Shown: in pieces, positions 59,718 to 64,000 of the stretch
Numbering within the stretch: position 1 is the first letter of the stretch
Layout of the letters: each line of letters begins with the position of its first letter
Notes under the pieces: generated by a model
Seen by the model: the letters and a program-made list of their open reading frames with translations, nothing else
The model's database searches: none
Told to the model about the DNA's origin: nothing
Translations under genes and position numbers: made by a program
Origin: Rhodoferax_B sp049316285
Lineage (GTDB): Bacteria > Pseudomonadota > Gammaproteobacteria > Burkholderiales > Burkholderiaceae_C
Assembly: GCF_049316285.1 (NCBI RefSeq)
Contig: NZ_JBMOXA010000001.1
Location: forward strand, 62,001-126,000
DNA length: 64,000 bases
Direction: 5' to 3'

Positions 59718-61696
59718 GCCTTCCCCTTACCGCGGCGCATTCCAGTCGGTCCCGGCGTTCCTCGCGGATCCGGCACTATGGGGCTGTGCTGCTGGTGTTT
59801 GTGGCGTCGCTGGGGACGACTTATGGGCTTTGGCTGCATGAGCGGCGTAATGCCGTGCTGGACGCGCGGGTGCAGGTTGATCTGCATGTGCGGGCCTTTC
59901 TCGGCCGCATAGAGCAGCGCGTGGCGGCCTACACCCAAGTGCTGGTGGGCGTGGGGGGCTTGTATGCGGCGACACCCGGGCCGGTCAGCCGTGAAGCTTT
60001 GCGTCATTACATTGCCAGCCAGCGGTTGGGCGCTGAGTTTCCGGGCCTGCAGGGCTTGGGCTGGGCACCTCTGGTGACACCGCCGCAGGCCAGCGCCGCA
60101 ACCCCAGCCAAACGCGCCTATGCCGTGCCTGTGGCGGAGTTTGTGCCGGTGCGTTCGGGCCAAGGCCTGGCTTTGGGCACCGATTTAAGCGACGACCCGG
60201 AGCGTGTCGAGGCCTTGCTGCAGTCCCGCGACAGCGGTACGCCGGTGATCACCCGCCGGTTGCCGCGCCTGATGGATGGCGGGCCAGACAAAAAAGCCGG
60301 TTTTTTGCTGACCTTGCCGGTGTACCGCAGTGGCGCGCCCGTAGGTTCGGTGGACGACAGGCGCCGCAGCCTGGAAGGTTGGGTGTTGGCGGCGATTGCC
60401 GTGGACGAATGGATGGCCAGCCTGGACGACCTGCCCACTACGGGCCTGGAAGTGCGGGTGTTTGATGGCATCGAGCTCTCGAGTGCAAGCCTGATGTATG
60501 GCGCGCGCCACCAGTCCGATGATGTGGCGCTGCTGCCCACAGACGTCGTCGAATACCTGCCCGTGGCCGGACGTACCTGGACGTTTGCCATGCGTATGGC
60601 GCCACCCGTGGGGGAATTGGCCGCGCGCGACCATTCTTCGCTGATTGCCCGCAGCGGCGTCATTCTGAGCTTGTTGCTGGCGTGGCTGACCTGGCTGCTG
60701 GTCACCGATCGCTCGCGTGCGCTGAGCTTGGCGCGTGAGATGACCTCTGATCTGCGTGAGGCCAAAGAGCGGTTTGAGCTGGTGTTCGAAACCAGCCCCG
60801 ACGGCATCATCATCAGCCGGCAGATGGATGACAAGATCATAGACATCAACCCCGGTTTTGTGACCATGACCGGCTACACACGGGATGAAGTTGTGGGCCA
60901 GTCGTTGGCGAGCCTGCCGATGTGGCGCAACCCGGAGGACCGCCAGCACTTTCTGACCGTGCTGCATTCCACCGGCCATTGCGACAACCTGGAGACCACC
61001 ATCACACGCCAGAACGGCCAGTCTATGGTGGGCATCATGTCGGCCAAAACGGCCAACTTCAAAGGCCATGCCTGTGTGGTTGGTGTGGTGCGCGACATCA
61101 GCGCACGCAAACTGGTGGAAGACCGCATGGCCCACATGGCGCAGCACGATGTGCTGACCGGGCTGCCCAACCGTGCGCTGTTTGAAGACCGGCTGCGCCA
61201 GTCGATCAACCAGGCTTTCCGTGGCCGCTCGCGCCTGGCCTTGTTGTACATCGACCTCGACAAGTTCAAGCCGGTGAATGACACCTTTGGCCACGCCATG
61301 GGTGATGTCTTGCTGAAGATGATTGCCGCGCGCATGTTGGCCAGTGTGCGGGTGTCCGACACGGTGGCCCGTATCGGGGGAGACGAATTCGTGGTGCTGC
61401 TGGGGGCCGTGCAGGACAAACACGACGCGCGCGCTGTGGCGGAGAAGATCCGGGCGGCGCTCAACCAGGTGTTCGAGCTGGAAGGGCGTCACGCGGTGCA
61501 TATTTCATCGAGTATCGGCGCTGCCATCTACCCGGAAAACGGCGTCGATGGCGCTTTGCTGGCGCGGCACGCCGACCAGGCGATGTACCAGGCCAAGCAG
61601 GCCGGGCGTAACAAGGTCGTGTTTTTTGGTGAGCCGCTGGACGACGGCTCGGACGCTCAAGAAAGGCAGCCGGCCGGCCAGCGGCCGCCGGGTTAG
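59714..61696 (+). CDS. CHASE-PAS-GGDEF diguanylate cyclase
   Basis: 660 residues from a TTG overlapping the upstream stop. Membrane helix 1 about 21-41, periplasmic CHASE domain about 70-270 (VLVGVGGLYAATPGPVSREAL), helix 2 about 314-332 (SGVILSLLLAWLTWLLVTD), PAS about 350-470, GGDEF about 490-650. The active site is GGDEF (about 556-560) and the inhibitory RxxD site (RVSD) lies five residues before it, so it should make c-di-GMP with product inhibition. No EAL domain. The periplasmic input may be served by the binding protein just upstream. Confidence 0.9.
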   Translation: MSLPLTAAHSSRSRRSSRIRHYGAVLLVFVASLGTTYGLWLHERRNAVLDARVQVDLHVRAFLGRIEQRVAAYTQVLVGVGGLYAATPGPVSREALRHYIASQRLGAEFPGLQGLGWAPLVTPPQASAATPAKRAYAVPVAEFVPVRSGQGLALGTDLSDDPERVEALLQSRDSGTPVITRRLPRLMDGGPDKKAGFLLTLPVYRSGAPVGSVDDRRRSLEGWVLAAIAVDEWMASLDDLPTTGLEVRVFDGIELSSASLMYGARHQSDDVALLPTDVVEYLPVAGRTWTFAMRMAPPVGELAARDHSSLIARSGVILSLLLAWLTWLLVTDRSRALSLAREMTSDLREAKERFELVFETSPDGIIISRQMDDKIIDINPGFVTMTGYTRDEVVGQSLASLPMWRNPEDRQHFLTVLHSTGHCDNLETTITRQNGQSMVGIMSAKTANFKGHACVVGVVRDISARKLVEDRMAHMAQHDVLTGLPNRALFEDRLRQSINQAFRGRSRLALLYIDLDKFKPVNDTFGHAMGDVLLKMIAARMLASVRVSDTVARIGGDEFVVLLGAVQDKHDARAVAEKIRAALNQVFELEGRHAVHISSSIGAAIYPENGVDGALLARHADQAMYQAKQAGRNKVVFFGEPLDDGSDAQERQPAGQRPPG

Positions 61697-61755
61697 GCGG
61701 GGTTGCCGAACGAAGACGCGGCTTATGCGGGCTGGCCCAGCCGGGTTGGCGCATG

Positions 61756-61781
61756 AAAAAAGGCTCCGGGTGGAGCCTTTT
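61756..61781. terminator. Bidirectional terminator between cyclase and FlhG-like genes
   Basis: AAAAGGCTCC (61758-61767) with GGAGCCTTTT (61772-61781), loop GGGT. A and T runs on both sides. It overlaps the FlhG-like stop codon. Confidence 0.85.
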
Positions 61782-62626
61782 CAGCTTGCCGGGGTGTTGC
61801 GCGGTGCGCCTTCCTGCTGCGGGGAAATGATGGATTCGTCCAGCTTGCGCGCCAACTCGGCCACCGCCAGAGCGGCAGAACAACCGGGCATGCTGGTCAT
61901 CAGCAATTGGCGGCGCATCACGGCTTCGCGCACGGCGGGGTCGGACGGAACGTCGCCCACATGGATCAAACGCACGGAGCGGCCATTGCCGGCGGGCATG
62001 AAGCGGTCCAGCACCTGCTGCAACTGCGTGGTAATGGCGCGACCGTCGCCGGGGCGGGCGGTCTGGTTGATGATCATGCGTACATGCTGGCGCTTCTGCT
62101 GGGTGGCCAGTACCTTGATGGCGGCGTAGGCGTCGGTCAACGAGGTGGGCTCGGGTGTGGCCACAACCAAAACTTCAGAGGCGAGCGAAATGGCAAACAG
62201 CACCACGTCGGAGATGCCCGCGCCGGTATCCAGGATCACCACGTCGTAACGCGGCACCAGGCCACGCAGCACATGCATGAACTCCTCACGCACTTCAGGC
62301 GTGAGACGCGAATATTCGACCATGCCGGAGCCGGCCAACAGCACGGAAAAACCACCGCTGGACTTGACAATGGCCTCATCAATCGAGGCGCGGCCAGTGA
62401 AAACATCGTGCAGCGTAACTTTGGGGTGCAGGTTCAGCACCACGTCCAGATTGGCAAGCCCCAGGTCAGCATCCAGCACCAGCACGTTATGGCCGCGCTT
62501 TGCCAATGCCGCGGCCAGGTTGGCGGAGGTGAACGTCTTTCCGACGCCCCCCTTACCACTGGTGACGGCCAGCACCGTCGCACCCAAAACGGGTGACGCG
62601 GGCGGGGACTTCAACGCATCGATCAT
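61781..62626 (-). CDS. MinD/ParA-family ATPase, FlhG-like
   Basis: 281 residues from ATG 62626 (GAGG upstream). Deviant Walker A TSGKGGVGKTFTSANLAAAL, switch I LVLDADLGLANLDVVLNLHP, switch II VVILDTGAGISDVVLFAIS and the C-terminal helical part as in FlhG/YlxH. It is paired with a diguanylate cyclase gene whose stop is 4 bp upstream. No flagellar genes are in the window, so a flagellar role is not shown; it may position another surface structure. Confidence 0.88.
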   Translation of the reverse strand: MIDALKSPPASPVLGATVLAVTSGKGGVGKTFTSANLAAALAKRGHNVLVLDADLGLANLDVVLNLHPKVTLHDVFTGRASIDEAIVKSSGGFSVLLAGSGMVEYSRLTPEVREEFMHVLRGLVPRYDVVILDTGAGISDVVLFAISLASEVLVVATPEPTSLTDAYAAIKVLATQQKRQHVRMIINQTARPGDGRAITTQLQQVLDRFMPAGNGRSVRLIHVGDVPSDPAVREAVMRRQLLMTSMPGCSAALAVAELARKLDESIISPQQEGAPRNTPAS

Positions 62627-62630
62627 TAAA

Positions 62631-63410
62631 TTACCTCTGTACCGAGCCACCAACGGCGGCTGCGGCTGTCATTTCTATCCAGGCCGGCTCGCCTGATGCC
62701 ATGTGGCCAAACAACAGACTCTTTTCTTCGGCGCTGACGGTGCTATCGGCTTGGGTTTCCAGGGAAAGCTGGTTGCGCCCCGCAGATTTGGCAACATACA
62801 GTTGTTGATCGGCACGTTCTATCCACAATGAAGTGGTAGATCGAATCCATTGCTGTGCAAATGCGCCACCCACACTGATGGTGACGCGTAAATCGACATT
62901 TGGCGAGATCTGAATCGGCGTGGCTTCAATCGCCCGGCGGATCCGCTCGGCCACGGTGCGCCCAAACGTCGGCATACATGCCGGCAGCACCACCGCAAAT
63001 TCTTCTCCACCAAAACGCGCCAAGGTGTCCATCGGGCGGACACAACTTTGCAGCGTTTTAGCCACGGCTTGCAAGACTTGGTCACCCGCGTTATGTCCAT
63101 AGGTGTCATTCACGCTCTTGAAGTGGTCAATGTCAAGCATCAACAGCAGCGCGGCTTCGCCAGAGCGCGCTACCCGGTCGATCTCGGCCTCAAGCTCGGC
63201 GTCGAAATAACGCCGGTTATACAAGCCGGTCAGCGGGTCTTTCAACGACAGGTCGCACAACTGGTCAATGAGTTGCTGCAGGTAGCCGGTGGGGTCGGTT
63301 TCTGGCGCAAGGCTAGAACCTTCAGCGCCACAAGAGTGGAGCAACGCGCGCACTTCGTCCAGACGCAGATCGCGAAGATCGATGGTCGATGAAGTTTCCG
63401 GTTGGGACAC
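62631..63410 (-). CDS. GGDEF diguanylate cyclase
   Basis: 259 residues from a GTG with no clear Shine-Dalgarno. A short helical N-terminus (1-50), then a GGDEF domain with DPLTGLYNRRYFD and active-site GGEEF (134-138); RxxD inhibition site RPMD at 125-128. It lacks membrane segments and sensor domains. First gene of a minus-strand pair with the FlhG-like ATPase. A C-terminal tail of about 50 residues follows the domain. Confidence 0.9.
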   Translation of the reverse strand: MSQPETSSTIDLRDLRLDEVRALLHSCGAEGSSLAPETDPTGYLQQLIDQLCDLSLKDPLTGLYNRRYFDAELEAEIDRVARSGEAALLLMLDIDHFKSVNDTYGHNAGDQVLQAVAKTLQSCVRPMDTLARFGGEEFAVVLPACMPTFGRTVAERIRRAIEATPIQISPNVDLRVTISVGGAFAQQWIRSTTSLWIERADQQLYVAKSAGRNQLSLETQADSTVSAEEKSLLFGHMASGEPAWIEMTAAAAVGGSVQR

Positions 63411-63580
63411 GGCGTTGTAGGTGAAATTGATATGGAAATTCTAGCAGCATGTGCTGATTCTGGGCACCTCAACTGGCGAATTGGCGCTGAAGTGTGGTGC
63501 CGATGATCAATACGTAGTACCCCATATGGTCCTGATAAATCTAACAGGCGAACAAAGGCCTGGTGGGTGTCTGCAAAAAC

Positions 63581-64000
63581 TCAAATGGAGAAGTCTTCTG
63601 GGTGAAACTGCAACGCCGCGATGGCCTCGGCATCGGTGCGGTACAGGCGAATCAGCGTTTGTTTGGATCCTTGCGCTGGCAGCAGCTTGGCGCGTCGCAA
63701 CACCTTTTCCACCGGCAGCTTCATGCCGCTGATGTGCAGCGTGATGTTGCGCGATGCCAGCAGTGTGCACAACTGGCCAAAGACTTCCGTGCCGGTGGCA
63801 TCGATGCGGTTGATGGGCTGGGCAAACAGGCAAACGTGTTGGGTGCCGGGTGCTGCATCCAGTGCTTCAGCGACATTGCGTTCGAAACTGCGTGCTGACG
63901 CAAAGTCGAGCGCGGCGTCCATGCGCAAGGCATACAGATGCGGGGCCAGTGGCGGCAGGCTCCACAGATGGCGGTCACGCAGGCTGCCGTCCGGGTGCAG
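63581..64000 (-). CDS. SulP-family anion transporter, 3' end only
   Basis: The frame is open to the window edge and lacks its 5' part. The visible 139 C-terminal residues are the STAS domain and the link to it: LRDRHLWSLPPLAPHLYAL, ALRMDAALDFASARSFERNV, INRIDATGTEVFGQLCTLL and the end FHPEDFSI. SulP proteins move sulfate, bicarbonate or dicarboxylates. Convergent genes are absent; the gap to the GGDEF gene at 63410 is 170 bp and holds no recognised feature. Confidence 0.85.
   Translation of the reverse strand: MHPDGSLRDRHLWSLPPLAPHLYALRMDAALDFASARSFERNVAEALDAAPGTQHVCLFAQPINRIDATGTEVFGQLCTLLASRNITLHISGMKLPVEKVLRRAKLLPAQGSKQTLIRLYRTDAEAIAALQFHPEDFSI

Noticed and set aside
1..64000. CRISPR arrays, insertion sequences, prophage or integron genes
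   Set aside because: No regular direct repeats, transposase, integrase or phage structural gene was found on either strand.

Overview
The window looks like the chromosome of a GC-rich betaproteobacterium of the order Burkholderiales, most likely family Comamonadaceae. The evidence is the gene order thrS-infC-rpmI-rplT-pheS-pheT-ihfA-merR-tRNA-Pro, a Bug-type tricarboxylate receptor, a TorF-type porin, a SWIB protein with a lysine/alanine histone-H1-like arm, and a dispersed GCTAGC-rich palindrome. No insertion sequence, prophage, CRISPR array or plasmid gene was seen. Genes are densely packed on both strands.

Layout. 0.1-4.3 kb: a LysR regulator divergent from an HMG-CoA-lyase-like enzyme, a class III CoA-transferase and a Bug solute receptor, together a small organic-acid catabolic unit. 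4.5-7.0 kb: an unrecognised small protein, a TorF-type porin and a metallo-beta-lactamase-fold hydrolase. 7.0-10.4 kb: an overlapping minus-strand operon of a DUF3302 membrane protein, a HlyD adaptor and a NodT-type outer-membrane channel. 10.5-16.5 kb: a dipeptide ABC transporter in the order dppB-C-D-F-A. 16.8-19.5 kb: SWIB/histone-like protein, a frameshifted rraA, a DMT permease and a gamma-glutamylcyclotransferase-like protein. 19.7-23.8 kb: a putrescine importer (potFGHI type). 24.2-26.1 kb: isocitrate lyase behind two operator-like palindromes, then rlpA.

26.2-34.6 kb is the translation operon. It begins with what looks like a threonine attenuator before thrS: a short peptide with three Thr codons, followed by a terminator. 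infC starts with AUC, and structured leaders precede rpmI and pheS. 34.9-44.0 kb holds eight plus-strand genes: three luciferase-like flavin monooxygenases, an M20 amidohydrolase, a GNAT acetyltransferase, a fused permease-ATPase ABC protein and two related solute-binding proteins. This content matches the S-alkylcysteine/S-(2-succino)cysteine salvage operons of Bacillus (ytm and yxe), so the block is read as an organosulfur amino-acid salvage island.

44.1-52.8 kb: an elongation factor G away from the str operon, an NlpC/P60 hydrolase, a PQQ-type sugar dehydrogenase, an isochorismatase-like hydrolase, an ETHE1-like hydrolase, tRNA-Lys, a PfkB kinase and GMP reductase. 53.1-64.0 kb: nudB, a ClsB-like phospholipase-D protein, a LysR regulator divergent from a DsbA-like protein and an NAD(P)-binding protein, then folE followed 5 bp later by a BLUF blue-light sensor. 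After these come a solute-binding protein overlapping a CHASE-PAS-GGDEF diguanylate cyclase, a second GGDEF protein upstream of a MinD/FlhG-like ATPase, and the 3' end of a SulP transporter. NudB and FolE are consecutive steps of pterin/folate synthesis. The last 6 kb has several candidate c-di-GMP and light-signalling genes.
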